Shown here: positions 1-11,615 of the stretch, one piece after another
How positions within the stretch are numbered: the first letter of the stretch is position 1
How the letters are laid out: each line of letters starts with the position of its first letter
DNA from: Isoetes taiwanensis
Lineage: Eukaryota > Streptophyta > Lycopodiopsida > Isoetales > Isoetaceae
Length of the DNA stretch: 64,000 nt
Assembly: GCA_021234155.1 (NCBI GenBank)
Contig: JAJEKV010000108.1
Location: forward strand, 212,415-276,414
Direction: 5' to 3'
The notes under the pieces: model-generated
Databases searched by the model: none
Seen by the model: only the letters and a program-made list of their open reading frames with translations
What the model was told of the DNA's origin: nothing
Translations under genes and position numbers: made by a program

Positions 1-536
1 ATAGTTACGTATTGCTGAGGGCTAGGCCCCCACCTGCCATTTTTTGGCATCCAAGAAGAGGATCCACAGGTGCCACTACGTGTCAAAGCCTCCAAGAAGT
101 GGCACCCAAAGGTAGGACCCCACTACGGCCAGCCACTTGTCTCGGTTAGCACCTACTGGGTGACAAATTTCGTATCTCGCTCGAGTGCCTTCCAAGTAGT
201 GGAGCACGCGTTATCATGATGAGGACTGATTCAGGCCCGTGAGGCCACTCCGTGTCTTGTAAGTATATTGTAGCATTTTTGCTCCTTCAAAAGAGGGTTC
301 AGAGGTTCTTTGTGTCACTACAGAAAGCGTAGCATGCTCGGTCGCTCACAAAGCTCTTTTCGAGCCTCTCATTGTACAATTTGTTTCATCAATGGATTGT
401 CGTGGTTCTCCATGCGTCTTCAAAGTCGGATGTATCACATTGCCGCTTTATCTCAGTTTTTTCTTGTTCTTCCTCTCATAGCAAAACCTGCCGTGACAAG
501 AGTGGTTCAGATTTGCCCGCCGACTTCACGGATCTC
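1..536 (+). repeat. 5' LTR of the gypsy element (left edge clipped)
   Basis: It aligns along its length with 7,256-7,785. Shared blocks include the GC-rich 'AGGCCCCC' start, 'AAAGGTAGGACCC', 'TCATGATGAGG', a stretch around 'TATTGTAGCATTTTTGCTCC' (266-285) and the common end 'GACTTCACGGATCTC'. 'TAAGTATATTG' just upstream of the 'TAGCATTTTTGCTCC' block is a plausible promoter region (inference). No clean tRNA-complementary primer-binding site is readable just downstream. Confidence 0.88.
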
Positions 537-544
537 GTATCTGG

Positions 545-3400
545 CCTCGAAGTATCCCGAGCCCGACTCCCCAAACATACCGCTATTTGCCTATCAAAGT
601 CGTATTGATACCATGTTCAATCCTCTTTACCCCCGACGATATTCAACACTGCATGGAGTCAAGAAGCTGCCGCCATGAACTCCGCGCTGACGCCCCGCTA
701 ATATGTCCACATACACTGTTCATTGTTCTTCCTGCACGAGAGCTAACTGCTCCACCTACACGCTTTATTAACTTTTTCCGCATCGACCGGAAGGTCGCCA
801 TTGTTCCGCCTCGTTTTCATATCATGCAGAGTTTAGACAATTTCTTTGAATTTACTCCACCGAATCCCCAACTCAAGATCCGGGAAGGTAATCCACCGCA
901 ATTTTCTCTCGGAAATATCCGCAAATGTTTTCTCTATCGGTAATCTTTAGAACTTTGCATCACCGCCCACCTTGTCACCCCCTACCATTCTGCTCCTTTA
1001 ACTGCTCTGCTATCACTGCCTGCGCCTCGCTACAACCTTTGTTCCTACTCATACAACCGCTTTCAAAGACTTCTTTTACTAATCTCACACAACCTATGCC
1101 GCACTCTATGCAAAGAACCAACACCCATCATTTTTTCTTTTCCAGCAAATGCAACACCTCATTCATGCCTACCCCACACATGCTTTAAAACTCCCATATC
1201 CACTTTTGAAACATGTGTTGTATCAGAGTGCTCAGCTCATATGGATGAATTTGAGCCACTATAGATCTCAAACGGTCATCCGATCCAAAACCAAAATTCC
1301 ACATCTTTTCGACACGACCCTCGCGTGAGTAATTCTACCATCGTAACATGGCAAACAAAAGCCACCGGAAACAAGATTGGATACACATGAAGACCCTTTT
1401 CTTTTCCCATTACTAAGACTTTAAGTGATGATCAACAACCGAACGACCTCAACACACTCAAGGTGCACCTGTGAGATCGTCGAGACTTTGGCAGACTGAT
1501 CGCAGATCTGAACAAATGTTGAAGAACTTCAACCCAAAGCTAAATTCTAGTGGTTTCTTCAAGGCTTACCTCTCACATCCGATTTATAATCGAGACGCGC
1601 CCAAGACATTGGCAAGAAGCTGAATTAGTCAATCACTCGTTTGGCGTTTCACGGTGATCAAGCCACGACACTCCCATTTCCCGCCACACCCATCAAGACT
1701 TCGATCGCCTTCCACGGCAGCCTCCCAAGAAATAACATTTATGTACCTATCGGCGATTTTGACATCTGCTAATGAGCAGAACTCTGTGGATAGCATGATC
1801 CATCGTAAAACGCCGCAACATGCGTAACCACACCAATCAAGAATGTACAAATCCACGAATTAAACCAGACGACAACGCCTTGTTCACCGGAAGTGCGTAA
1901 GGCACCCACGCAAACTCAACTACGCATACAGTACGCCCATCGACAACAACAACAACCCAAAGAATAAGAATCCACAACGTGGACCTCCTCGTTCCACTTT
2001 TGATCCAAGCAAGTCCTTAATGTTTCAACTGTGACTAATGGGGGTCACTGGCCCGCGATTATCCTCAACTTCCTCAAGTCGCATAAAACTGGCACCAATC
2101 AACCACGATAAAGGCGCCTTACAATCTTTCAAGTATGGAAGCCAGGAAGGCAAGGCCTACGCCTGTTAGCTCAAACCTGGGCCACCACTTCCGGCCACCA
2201 CAACAACAACCACGCCTAACAAAGAAACAACAACTCAAAACACCTGATGATCACCCAAGAAGAAATTTACCATGCAATCAATAATGCCTTGAATCCTCCA
2301 ACTGATTGAGGTTCTCCTCATTCCCCACGCCTAAGCACCCCTGTGGCACCAAGTTTTTGCGTACCGATTCTACCAAATTGTTTTCATCGTCCAAATCTGC
2401 TCATTTTGCACCCAACCGATCAACTACTTCCCTCAAGGTTCAACCTAAACTTCGCAAAAGTCCGCTCAATCATCGAACGTAAGGTAAGGTAAGGTACCAA
2501 GTCCGTCACTGCTACCACACGACGGGGAGCCACGACCACGAATGCCACGACATCCTAACACCACCACTCAACATTGTCATCAAGCCGACCTCCTCAACAA
2601 GGTAGCGACATCTATCGAGCAACAACAACCTACCTGGATCCACCCACAACCACCCGCAATCCCTCCCCGAACCCCTCAACAAGAACTTGCTAAAATCAAA
2701 ATCTCTCACGACTATCTCTACAACTATGTCCAAAGACTACTTGTTATATTTTACAAAACTCAGACACCAAGCACGCGCCGCTATCAACACCTACTTGCAT
2801 GCACATCGTGGGCCAAAAGGCTGTTCACCATGTTCAAGATCGATGGTATGCTGCTAGCTCAATCTTATTACAGAGTAATCTCGTACTGTTAAATTGGGGC
2901 ATAAGGGAGCTCCATACATCGCCTCTTTAAGACATCAAGCTTCTATAATGGCTACCACGCGACCACCACAAGGAGTTACACAACCAATACCACCAACATT
3001 GGAGAGATCTACACCTACCATGGAATCTTGTGTTTGCTGTGGAGATCCCCGGAGATTATGAAATGTTAGACCACCCTTTTGAGACAAGCTAAAAGCATTC
3101 ACTATCACACAGATCAACTTGTTATCACAGTATGGCAAGCTCATCACACGATGGATCTCACCACGCCGTATCATTTCTCAGATCACGCCTTAATCGCATA
3201 AAGGACTCAACAAGTTTGCAACATCACGCTTACAAGCTAAGGGTTTGCCACCTACTACTACCCGTAATACAATCAACCATGGGAAGACATGGATATTGAT
3301 AAAGGCAGCAATCACTGCTGGACCCTTTATTCGACACCTTGTAACAATAAGTCATATCGTTCCACATACATGAGGAGACTCAAGACTTACCCTCCTCCCT
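545..3400 (+). pseudogene. gag and protease region of the gypsy element (decayed)
   Basis: This is the interval expected to encode gag and aspartic protease, since the reverse transcriptase relic starts at about 3,440. No frame is open for more than about 120 codons. The clearest remnants are a Gln/Pro-rich stretch near 2,542-2,740, of the kind found in plant gag linkers, and a possible distal protease fragment near 3,270-3,370 ('GKTWILIKAA') that resembles the 'LLGRPW' block following plant retropepsins. No catalytic D-S/T-G triad could be identified. The gag assignment therefore rests mainly on position. The stretch holds nothing else recognisable. Confidence 0.55.
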
Positions 3401-3439
3401 TCGCTTGCTAAGAAGACACTATTAATTAACTCCCAGTGG

Positions 3440-4640
3440 CACGTTTTACCATTTTTCAAAATTGGTCAACATGAACATCTCCGTCTCACTGGTGGAGCCA
3501 CCTCTAATCGCCTGTGATGATCAAGTCATTCCACACATTCAAACTCCCCGCAGAGATATAATTGATATTGGAACAACTGAATCCGATTGGCACGCCGACC
3601 CTCACGCCAAAGATTCGTGGAGCAAGCCTATCAGGTTATTTAAACGCTTCAAGCACATCTTTGCTTGAGCTACAAAGACCTCCGAGGTATCAAGAAAGAA
3701 TTGGGACAACTCGATTCCCACTGCCGCATGCTAGACCCATCTAGCAACGAGCGCACCGGCTTAACCCAAACTACCGGAAAAGGTTAAAGCGAAATTGACA
3801 AACTTTTGGATGCCGGACTTATCTACGAGGTCAAACATTGAATGGGTAAGTCCCTATTATTTATTGCCCTCAAACATAATGGAAAAATTCGCGTTTGTGT
3901 GGATTATAGAAAACTCAATCAAGCCACGGACCGGATCATTTCCCTCTCCCCTTCCCGGATCAAGTGTTGGAAGATGTAAAGCCCACGAGATGTACTCCTT
4001 CATGGGCCGGCTTCTCGGTTATAATCAAATATCCATTCGAGAAGAAGATCAACTAAAGACTACCTTCACTACTCCATGGGTACCTTTTGCTTACAAAAGT
4101 CGATTTCCTTTTGGATTGTCAAACTCACCATCCACATTTCAGCGCATTATGCTTCTTTGTTTTTCAAAGAGTACATGCAAGTTCATCCCTTTACGCAAGT
4201 CTTTCGGGATGACTTCTCCACTTACACCCACGTTATGGACCATTTGGTAAAACTTGAACTAGTTTTCAACATGATGAATCGGAATTAGCCTCAATCAGGA
4301 AAAGTGCAATACATTGTCACCTCGGGTGTACTTCTAGGACATGTCGTGAGTCGACACGGCATTACAGCGGACTTGACCAAAATAAATTTGTGTCATCGAG
4401 CATATCCACTGCGAATATCAAAGGACACCACGTTCCTTTCTTGGCAAAGAATCCTTCTATGCCACCTTTATTCTAAGTGTTTTATTTTGCGATCCAATTC
4501 ACAAACCGACTGGAAATCATACACATGGACTTGGACATCCGATGCAAATCAAGCTTTTAAAGAACTCAAAGTCAAGCTCACGAAGCCCGTGCTAGTACCA
4601 CCTCAATGGGACAAAACCATTTCATGTCCATGTTGATGTT
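3440..4640 (+). pseudogene. Reverse transcriptase of the gypsy element (frameshifted)
   Basis: It copies element RNA into cDNA. Residues before the polymerase ('FKRFKHIFA', about 3,637-3,665) match the conserved linker upstream of Ty3 reverse transcriptases. The fingers/palm follow in several frames. The 'RVCVDYRKLNQA' type block is at 3,889-3,925. 'YNQISIREED' is at 4,020-4,050, 'KTTFTTPW' at 4,055-4,079 and 'PFGLSNSPSTFQRIM' at 4,109-4,153. The YxDD catalytic box should follow near 4,200-4,220, where 'FRDDFS' is read, so the first Asp pair survives but the Tyr context is altered. At least four frame changes are needed across the domain, plus a stop just after the 'FA' of the linker. Confidence 0.9.
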
Positions 4641-5010
4641 TCAGGGCTTTGCGATTGGAAACATTCTAGCTCAAGAGTATGCACAAATCGGGACAAGCCC
4701 GCCGGATCCCGGTGAGAAAACTCAATCTGCTTTGGCGCAACTATTAAACGTACGAAAGGAAGCCCCTTGGCCTTATCTTTTGTGTACTAGCGCTTTTCGA
4801 CACTATCTTCTTGGTAGTCAAATTAAGCTTTTATGTGGATCATCAAGCTCTTCTATATTTAATCAATAAGCCAAACCCCGCAGGGCGATTGCTTTCGATG
4901 GATATTGATATTGCAAGAGGTTCGCCCCTTTTGACATTATTCACAAGCGGAGGACTGCTCACACGGTCCCAGAGCTATCTTTCCACGCATACACGGATGA
5001 TCCCTCGGAA
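4610..5010 (+). pseudogene. RNase H region of the gypsy element (frameshifted)
   Basis: It degrades the RNA strand of the RNA/DNA hybrid during reverse transcription. The start of the fold is seen as 'GFAIGNILAQE' (about 4,645-4,677), where the first catalytic Asp should lie in the preceding 'HVDVS'-like strand. The end is seen as 'FRHYLLGSQ' (4,796-4,822) followed in another frame by 'FYVDHQALLYLINKPNP' (about 4,828-4,880), which carries the conserved Asp-His pair. The central part is scrambled by indels. Its position between reverse transcriptase and integrase supports the call. Confidence 0.85.
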
Positions 5011-5329
5011 GGAGTTCACGATGCCCTTAGGATGCTCGCCATTCACTGGTCAGCGCCGCGCCTCATTGGTACCGACTATCGGCGCTTTCTCCTCACCCGG
5101 GCGCCTCCGTCAAGTGACCGCTCTCTCGGAAAGACAACTTCTGCATAAACAACAATTCCTTGGCAATCACGAAGATTATCACGATCTTTGGCCATCTCTA
5201 TAAATGTGGCAAAGACAATGTGCTCAGGCGATGTGTTCTTCCTCCGAAGTCACTGATCCTAGTCAAACAAGCCCCGAGAAGGACTTGGCGGTGGTCATTC
5301 AGCGGAACAACAACGGCAAGGGAAACTCC

Positions 5330-6340
5330 TCCTTCTTTGGGTATTGCCAACAGCTTTTTCAAAGATGCTCACAAATACACCGCCTGCGTGTGATGTTTAT
5401 CGAGGCTTAGTAGACCCACGGCGTGGCTCTGTAAGCTCACGCCAATAATATGCGCCTCTCCCTTTGCCAAATGGGGTATGGATTTTGTTGGTCCCATGGA
5501 CCCGCTGCAATCAACACTAGGGACGCGCTACATTCTAGTCTTCACGGACTATGCAAGCAAATGGGCTGGGCGTGTGCTCTACGACAACAACAGTACGCTG
5601 GAAATGCGGCTAAGGTTCTCTACAAGAACATCATCATCGATTTGGATGTCCTTAGAATTAGTTAGTGATGGTGGAGTTCATTTCATCAATCACACTATTG
5701 CTGAACTCACTAACTATCTGCACATTCATCGCGGAAAAAGCCGCCTTACTATCCGAAGTGGTAATGGCGGCTGAAAGCACAAACAAGGTGCTTATCCACG
5801 ATACGAAGAAGATTTGTGATCCTACAAGAAAAAGATTGGCAAGATAAGTTACCTACAGTTTTATGGGCTTACAATACAACATACAAAGTAGCAGCCCTGG
5901 TCAAACACCTTTTCGACTTGTGTATGGCCAAGAGGCTCTTATGCCTTTTGAGTTCATTTTACCCTCACTCAAATTTCGTTAATTATGAACATAATCCATC
6001 AGCTGACTTTGCAAGAGCGAGTTTATCAGCTGGAACAAGCTGGATGAACCGAAGAGATGCTTTTCTTAGACTTCAACAAGGCAAACAACTACAAAAACAA
6101 TGGCATGACAAACACATCAAAAAACAAAACTTTTCAAATTGGCGACTTAGTTCTTCTTTACGACTCGAGATATCAACAACATCACAGCAAACTCAAGCTC
6201 GGATCATTTGGGACCATACAAAATTTCGAGATACCACATCACGAGTTTTTACAATTACAAGAATTGAATGGCACTCCATTTCCTACATTAGTCAATGGAT
6301 TTCGACTCAAGAAATTTCAAACCCTAACTGCAGCATCCTT
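5330..6340 (+). pseudogene. Integrase and GPY/F tail of the gypsy element (frameshifted)
   Basis: It inserts the cDNA into host DNA. Relics in order: an HHCC-like zinc finger end ('HKYTACV' then a Cys-Leu in a shifted frame, 5,370-5,400); the catalytic core with the first Asp in 'WGMDFVGPMDP' and 'RYILVFTDYASKWA' (about 5,473-5,570); the second Asp in 'SDGGVHFINHTIAELTNYL' (5,664-5,720); and the Glu in 'ESTNKVL' (about 5,773-5,793). A GPY/F-type tail follows at 6,110-6,325, with 'FQIGDLVLLYDSR', 'SKLKLGSFG' and 'LVNGFRLKKF'. The D-D-E triad is visible but spread over different frames with intervening stops. No chromodomain is seen downstream. Confidence 0.9.
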
Positions 6341-6349
6341 AAGCTCAAG

Positions 6350-7228
6350 AACAAAATTTACAACAAGATACCACTTGTACAAATTTATGAGGAAACACTT
6401 TTCTATTATGTACAAAATTGCCCGAAGGCTACAATTATTTGTGGGATTTTCACTAGGATACGATCCTAAACTAAACAAAATTGGGAAAACCCCTATCATG
6501 TTTGCTATTTCGCCCTTTACTGGGGGGCACTTTTTCGGAGGATGAAAGCTTCATACTGACCAACAAACGATCACCTCCCGGCGATCGAGTTTATCTGGGT
6601 TGGCAACGGTGCCTCAACCAAGGATCCATAGGGATCCATGATTCCACCGACGCCGGTCGGCGTCGTCCATCTTGCATGTAATCGGTCGCGAGAAGCTCAC
6701 CGGACCCAACAACACCAACAAGCTGAAACTTTGGACAACACCAACAACGGATATACATGCCCAATGGTGTTTGGCCTGCCCGAGAATCTGATTTCTGGTC
6801 TTGTAACCTTCTTGCAAGGGCCAAAACTTAAGCTGATCCATACGTACCCCGAAAGCGAGAGTGCATGCGGCCTCATGACCATACTCCAGTGTCACGAGAA
6901 GCATGAAGTGCGGATCCATTTTTGCAACCCTGATGCAAATCTTTGGAAAGTTCGGGTTGGACCTTGTCTTATACATGGAGATCACAAATCTTCCATCGAG
7001 ATCCATACTTATTTGGAGAACATGATTTACGAAGGCTTTCTCATAGGAGCGGTGAGATATTTTGGCATCGAGGACTCAAGCAAATCACGGAAAGAGGCGA
7101 ACAACACTCGGTGAATCTGATGGTGAGCCTCCCTCATCTCTATGTTCAAGATCGAGAGAAGAGGCGAGGATTCCCACCCCGAATTCATGCCCCCTTTTTC
7201 ACAGCCAATAAGTGTAGTTTGGTAGAGT
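6350..7228 (+). other. 3' internal noncoding region of the gypsy element
   Basis: It lies between the integrase relic and the right LTR. No open frame resembles a known protein. A GC-rich hairpin (CCGACGCC / GGTCGGCGTCG) sits at about 6,649-6,665. No clear polypurine tract adjoins the LTR; the best purine-rich stretch is near 7,150-7,170, some distance away. Confidence 0.5.
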
Positions 7229-7785
7229 GTTAGCCATTGCACAGCGGAACCTGGTCTATACTTCTGCATGAGGCGAGGCCCCCGGCCGCGGTGTCCAAGA
7301 AAGGGATCCACAAAGCCCGCACGGCGGGTCAAAGCTCCCCAAAGCGGAAGACCCAAAGGTAGGACCCACGGCGGGCCACTAGCATACGTGCAGCGGTAGC
7401 GGGCCGGCTCAGTTCTGTTAAGTGCCCAAGATAGTGGAACATGGCGTTGTCATGATGAGGGGATCGGTCGGGCAGTAGGCCACTCCGATGTTCCTATATA
7501 TTGTAGCATTTTTGCTCCTTCAAAAGGGGTTGAGTGTTCTTTTGTGTGTCCTCTGAAGCGAGACTTATCTTTTGATGCGCTTTGTTATGCTGGCTCTTTT
7601 GAGCCTTCATTGCTACACTTGTTTTGATCAATGGATTGCGTGTTCTCCACAAGTGTCTTGTGTGTTTCATTTATTAATATTGCCATTCTTTGTTTTTATC
7701 TGAGTTTTCTTGTTCTTTCCTCCATTAGCAAAAATCGCGTGACAAGAGTGTCTCGGGGATTTGCCTGCGGACTTCACGGATCTCA
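7229..7785 (+). repeat. 3' LTR of the gypsy element
   Basis: This is the partner of the left LTR and is complete at its 5' edge, beginning with TG (TGTTAGCC). The two LTRs differ by many substitutions and short indels, consistent with an old insertion, although a share of the differences fall on CAG/CTG-like sites. The right edge is placed after 'CACGGATCTCA', where alignment to the left LTR stops. Confidence 0.85.
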
Positions 7786-7913
7786 CGGAGATCCATCCCT
7801 CGGCGATCGAGCCAGGACCCAAACAAAGGGCTTCAAAATGCTTGCAGTTATGGCCGGCAGCTTAGCTCCTAGAATGGGTATCGGGTAAAGATATGATCTG
7901 ACCCCTAGCATTA

Positions 7914-8216
7914 ATGGTTCAAAAAATGGTGCATAAAGGTAAACATTCCAGCGCCAAAGGAAAAATCCTGGACGGCATCGAACTTGAAAGAGAACTTGAG
8001 TTCTGCAGATTGAGTATTGAATCCGAAAGCATGGAAAAATTCGGAAGAGGGAGTACGTCTGACTCCAAAAGGAGCTACAACAGCTACCAGGGACCAAGAT
8101 TCCCCAAAAGAGGGGGAGGATATGGGCGTGGTGGCTACAATCAAAATGAATCTGAAAGATCCTTTGTTCCAGACACACAACATGATGAAGACTATAACTC
8201 TGATCCAGATTATCAG
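7914..8216 (+). CDS. Possible host exon, Gly/Arg-rich hypothetical protein
   Basis: An open frame of about 100 codons begins near 7,914 and runs to a good splice donor (ATCAG|GTATTT at 8,216/8,217). It reads as a charged N-terminal part ('LERELEFCRLSI') followed by an RGG-like segment ('PKRGGGYGRGGY', around 8,102-8,137) and an acidic end ('DEDYNSDPDYQ'). A second short candidate exon between an acceptor at 8,645 (ACTGTAG) and about 8,702 would continue in frame. RGG stretches are typical of RNA-binding proteins. I do not recognise the family, and the start codon is uncertain because the exon may begin further upstream. Codon composition looks more like coding DNA than its surroundings. It could also be a captured fragment. 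Confidence 0.35.
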
Positions 8217-8702
8217 GTATTTTCAAGATAACAGAAATATTTGATAACAGGGATATAATATCCAGTCTTATAGCATTATAAATCATAAATAGCTTATACA
8301 AAGCTAATAATGCTCTCAACACGGCTTTTTAAGCTCATTTTTGGACAAGATCAGTAAGATTTCTGCTATTTACTTGGTCTTAATACGGTTATATCATTAT
8401 GTTGTATCTTCTGGTTTGTTCTTATAGATAGTGGTTTAGAAAAAATGCTACTGTATATGGTAATCCTCTCTAGATGTATTGTGGGCAAAAGTGTTACATT
8501 GGGCGAAAGGCGATAAGCCGGAAAAACCCAATGTACCTTTTGGCCCTTGCTTTATTACCCTTATCAGGCTAACAAAGTATTGTTTGGCTGCAGGTACGGG
8601 TTTTTCCCTCCCAATGTGATACTTTTTGCTTTGCTATACTACTGTAGAGGATGGAAAATCGGTATAATCATGGAGCGTGGCAAACGAAGATTTGCTGTAA
8701 TC

Positions 8703-9485
8703 AGGGATATATCTCTATTCCCTTCTTATTGTACTAAGGCTTTATGCAATGAGTCAAGATCACTTCAATATCTGGAACACTTAATATTTTTGGACCTGCT
8801 GCTATAGGATGAACTCAAAATCCAAATGACCTTATGAGATGTTCCTAATTTTTACCTCATAAAGGGAATGTTTGTCAATTTTTGTAACTTACAGAAATGT
8901 CCTAATCAGAACAGGTTATCCCGACATATGCTATTGAATTTATGTAAGCACGGAGTTTAAACTTTTTAAGGGGAAATACATGTATCTGCCCATGTTATCT
9001 TTCAAGTACCAATAGACATCCAGTATGCAGATTTGAACTTTCTATTTCTTTACATTCAGAAAATGAGTAACTTAAAAAATTGAAAGTTACATGTTCAAGT
9101 TTCTTAACATGTAAAGCTGCTAGTATTCTGTACCTTATCTGTAGCAGCCCATAGTATAAAAACAATACTTGAGAAAGATCTACTTTCATCTTATAATGTC
9201 TCAACTTAGAATGAAAAAACAGGTTGAAATAGGCAATGTCTAAAATATAATAGACCTAAGTCATTATGATTCTGGTCTCCTTTTATTTTAAAAGTCTATG
9301 GTTTTGTTTAATGTCCTTAAGGCATTAAGTAACATTTGTTGTTAAATTTCTTGGGCCAGGATTGTCTAATACCAAAGATTTAAGGAACTCACTTAGATTT
9401 TTGGGTTGATAATACCGTAGAGGGATTGACCAATACGGATGACTATGCTAGTATGGCAATTTGTCGAGGCTAGTGTGGTCTGGGT
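8703..9485. other. AT-rich unique sequence, no gene seen
   Basis: Stops are frequent in all frames. No terminal repeats, tandem repeats or protein similarity were recognised up to the edge of repeat unit U1, which starts abruptly at 'TTTTTATGGTTTACTAG'. Confidence 0.5.
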
Positions 9486-9587
9486 TTTTTTATGGTTTAC
9501 TAGTTTTAGAAGCTCGTGTTACTCATATTATTAATACCATTACTAGTTATTAACAATTGTGTTGTTTTTTCAATTCTAGATATTACA

Positions 9588-10298
9588 ATGAGACGAATGG
9601 CACGAAACAGACGAGGCCCAGGCTTAACATCACGAACGGGAATCATGCAGGCAGAAGGCATCACGTATAAGATAAATCATCCTGCACAAGAAAATGTCGT
9701 TGAAGCTGAAGAGGCGCAAATCAACGAACGTGTTGAGGTATTTTGCAACACATTACATGTAAATAAGTCTCCGCCACGTCAAGATCCTGGACCATCTAGC
9801 CCTATTAGAGATTGCGCGATCAGTTAAGCGCATAAGAAAAAGGAAAGCAACCCCTTATTGAAGATGATGATACATATTTGATTAGCATTCATACATCTAG
9901 CCCAAGTGACACAGATTGTTCTGAAAATAACCAAAGAAAAAAAAAAGGAACAAAGAAGCAGGGGAAGAACAAGCAACAACGCAAAACTAAAGGGCCAGTT
10001 GGTGGAGATGTATCCATAACAATAGGAATTGGGGGCACAGATGTTGATCCAAAATTCATAGACAATATCTTAGAGTTCTTTATTGAGCATTGTCATGCGG
10101 GATTAGTTTAACAGGCGTGGATCAAATCTAGATCATTTGCACTTCAAGCCCCTGACCAAACTCAAAGCAAAGAGGAGTCGGGTGGTCTAAAGATTACTCA
10201 AAGTAGCTATGAGATGGAACACCACAAAGCCAGCTGGAGCCAAAATAATGTGCAGGACACTAAAGGACTTGAACCCATCATTTTCAGGCATCTGCTGA
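9588..10298 (+). pseudogene. Rep-like (candidate HUH endonuclease) ORF, U1 copy, frameshifted
   Basis: The ATG at 9,588 follows a good 3' splice-site sequence (a T-run then CAATTCTAG, ending at 9,579), so the ATG may lie in a second exon. The frame is open for about 80 codons ('MRRMARNRRGPGLTSRTG' start), breaks around 9,814, and reopens for the Lys-rich segment and the 'GGDVSITIGIGGTD' strand. It breaks again at 10,111, just before the segment that in U2 reads 'ERGSNLDHLHFQATAKLK'. The breaks lie where U2 or U3 have CAG triplets. Function and doubts are given under the U2 copy. Confidence 0.6.
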
Positions 10299-10309
10299 GA
10301 TAAAATTAA

Positions 10310-10615
10310 AGCTTTTTTAAGCTCCCCGTGGTTGGTATATATATTAACTATGGCATTCTAAGGAGTCAAAACGGGGCATTTCCATCAAGAGCTCAATTGC
10401 TTTAAGAAGAAATCCATGTTCAATCTATCCCGCAAGCATCACATTCCATGATAACAAATCCTTCTCACCCATTTTTGCAAGCACTTTTGTACCTCATTAA
10501 TATGTTCTCAAACACTACATGGACATTCCATAAAGCTCTAGATTTACCATACATCTAAAGTTTGGTTTCCTAAAACCTATGTCCCTATTCAATGCTTTGT
10601 CAAATTTGATAATGA
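10310..10615 (-). pseudogene. PPR protein fragment, antisense, U1 copy
   Basis: Read on the minus strand, it matches the PPR fragment described for U2 (23,415-23,790). It has more indels, including in the 'KMGEKDLLSWNVMLAG' motif region (about 10,440-10,490). It is part of the repeated unit and is not a separate gene. Confidence 0.6.
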
Positions 10616-10669
10616 ATAATAGAGAACGATTATATCTGAGAAAAAAGTCGAGATTAAGTAAGGAGGGCT

Positions 10670-10808
10670 ATGGCACCGGTAATGAGTAGAGTATGGCGGA
10701 CTTTGCTCAACAACTTGGCTGACCACCATGGGCCGGATCTTTGGGAGGGGTTCTTAGAATGGCTATGTTATGGTACTTCACTTTCCGTTTTTTGAAAAAA
10801 AAAAGACC
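10670..10808 (+). pseudogene. CLPTM1-like N-terminal exon, U1 copy
   Basis: The ATG at 10,670 is preceded by a purine-rich leader (GGAGGGCT). Only the 'VLRMAMLWYF' transmembrane-like segment is well kept. The stretch between the start and this segment is altered exactly where the U2 copy has CAG/CTG triplets. See the U4 copy at 39,993 for the best reading. Confidence 0.5.
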
Positions 10809-11040
10809 ATTGCTCTTCTAACAGAGATAACCTATTCAAATACTTACCTTCTTGTGCTCACAGCACTTAGTGGATCCTCTTTGTCTTCTTGCCTAATAGC
10901 ACCAATAGAACAAACTATTTCCCGACCTCTAGGTTTGGGTTTCTCTCCACAAGCTCAAAGACCTTTTATTTTTTAAGAAAAGAGTTGGCCATGGAAAAAG
11001 ATCAAAATATTGAACCGAATTGATTTTTATCGTCGAGAGA

Positions 11041-11065
11041 ATAGAATAGAATAGAATAGAATAGA
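11041..11065 (+). repeat. (GAATA)n microsatellite, U1
   Basis: About five copies of GAATA, the complement of a TTCTA-type tail of the antisense LINE fragment that lies to its right. The equivalent tracts are 24,208-24,232 (U2), 34,609-34,643 (U3) and the expanded 40,362-40,454 (U4). Confidence 0.85.
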
Positions 11066-11615
11066 TTTTTTAACAAACAAACAAACAAGCATATGAGATC
11101 CAAACAAGGAATGCAACAAGCATATTACTACTAGGATTAAAAAACCAGTCGCAGAGGGTTTTCAAGGGAAAACACTTGGTAGTAATAGGTATTATGCTAA
11201 TCGTACAATGATATATGACAATGGTACATTATGATATATATGATGCATCGTCAGGGACATAACGAGTCACGGGCATCCATGATGTCGCCGGAGATAAGAT
11301 CCTAGCGAGCCCACTAACATTGTATCCAACAATGCATCGGTTGCTAGTTAAGCGGGATCAACTCACGGCATAATTTAGCGAATGTGTTGAATGCGGACAA
11401 CGTTGCAGTGTGGCTTTCATCTTCATATTAACAAATATAGATAGACCGATCTATCCTCGATGCCTCGAGCCCATCTACCTTTCATAATTAATAGGGATGT
11501 GCACAATGCAGAAGGGAAGTTATCAATCTGCACTTTTTTAGTGGCAAATGTGTATGGAGGTAGCGCTGTGACCACATGCAAGTGGGGTTGATCTGGACCT
11601 TATAGTGCATTGTCT
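11066..11615 (-). pseudogene. LINE 3' end (ORF2 C-terminal zinc knuckle and 3' UTR), antisense, U1 copy
   Basis: It is collinear with the LINE tails in U2, U3 and U4. The C-terminal 'LRTGAHPLRIMKGRW' and zinc-knuckle region is present on the minus strand around 11,370-11,560 but is interrupted by substitutions and deletions, so no continuous frame remains. The terminal simple repeat lies at 11,041-11,065. Confidence 0.6.

Larger units (their letters stand above)
1..7785 (+). mobile_element. Degenerate Ty3/gypsy LTR retrotransposon
   Basis: Two related long terminal repeats (1-536 and 7,229-7,785) flank about 6.7 kb holding protein relics in the order gag/protease, reverse transcriptase, RNase H, integrase, GPY/F tail. 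That order is diagnostic of Ty3/gypsy (Metaviridae-type) elements. Every domain is broken by several frameshifts and stops, so the copy cannot encode its proteins as read. About 25 bp of the left LTR lies outside the window, judged by alignment with the right LTR, so target-site duplications cannot be tested. No chromodomain is seen after the GPY/F motif, which argues for a non-chromovirus lineage. Clade assignment would need a reverse transcriptase tree. Some of the frame breaks may be consensus errors at CAG/CTG sites. Confidence 0.93.

Noticed and set aside
6317-7006. Minus-strand frames of 60-130 codons in the gypsy 3' region
   Set aside because: They are shadows opposite the element's own sequence and show no motifs.
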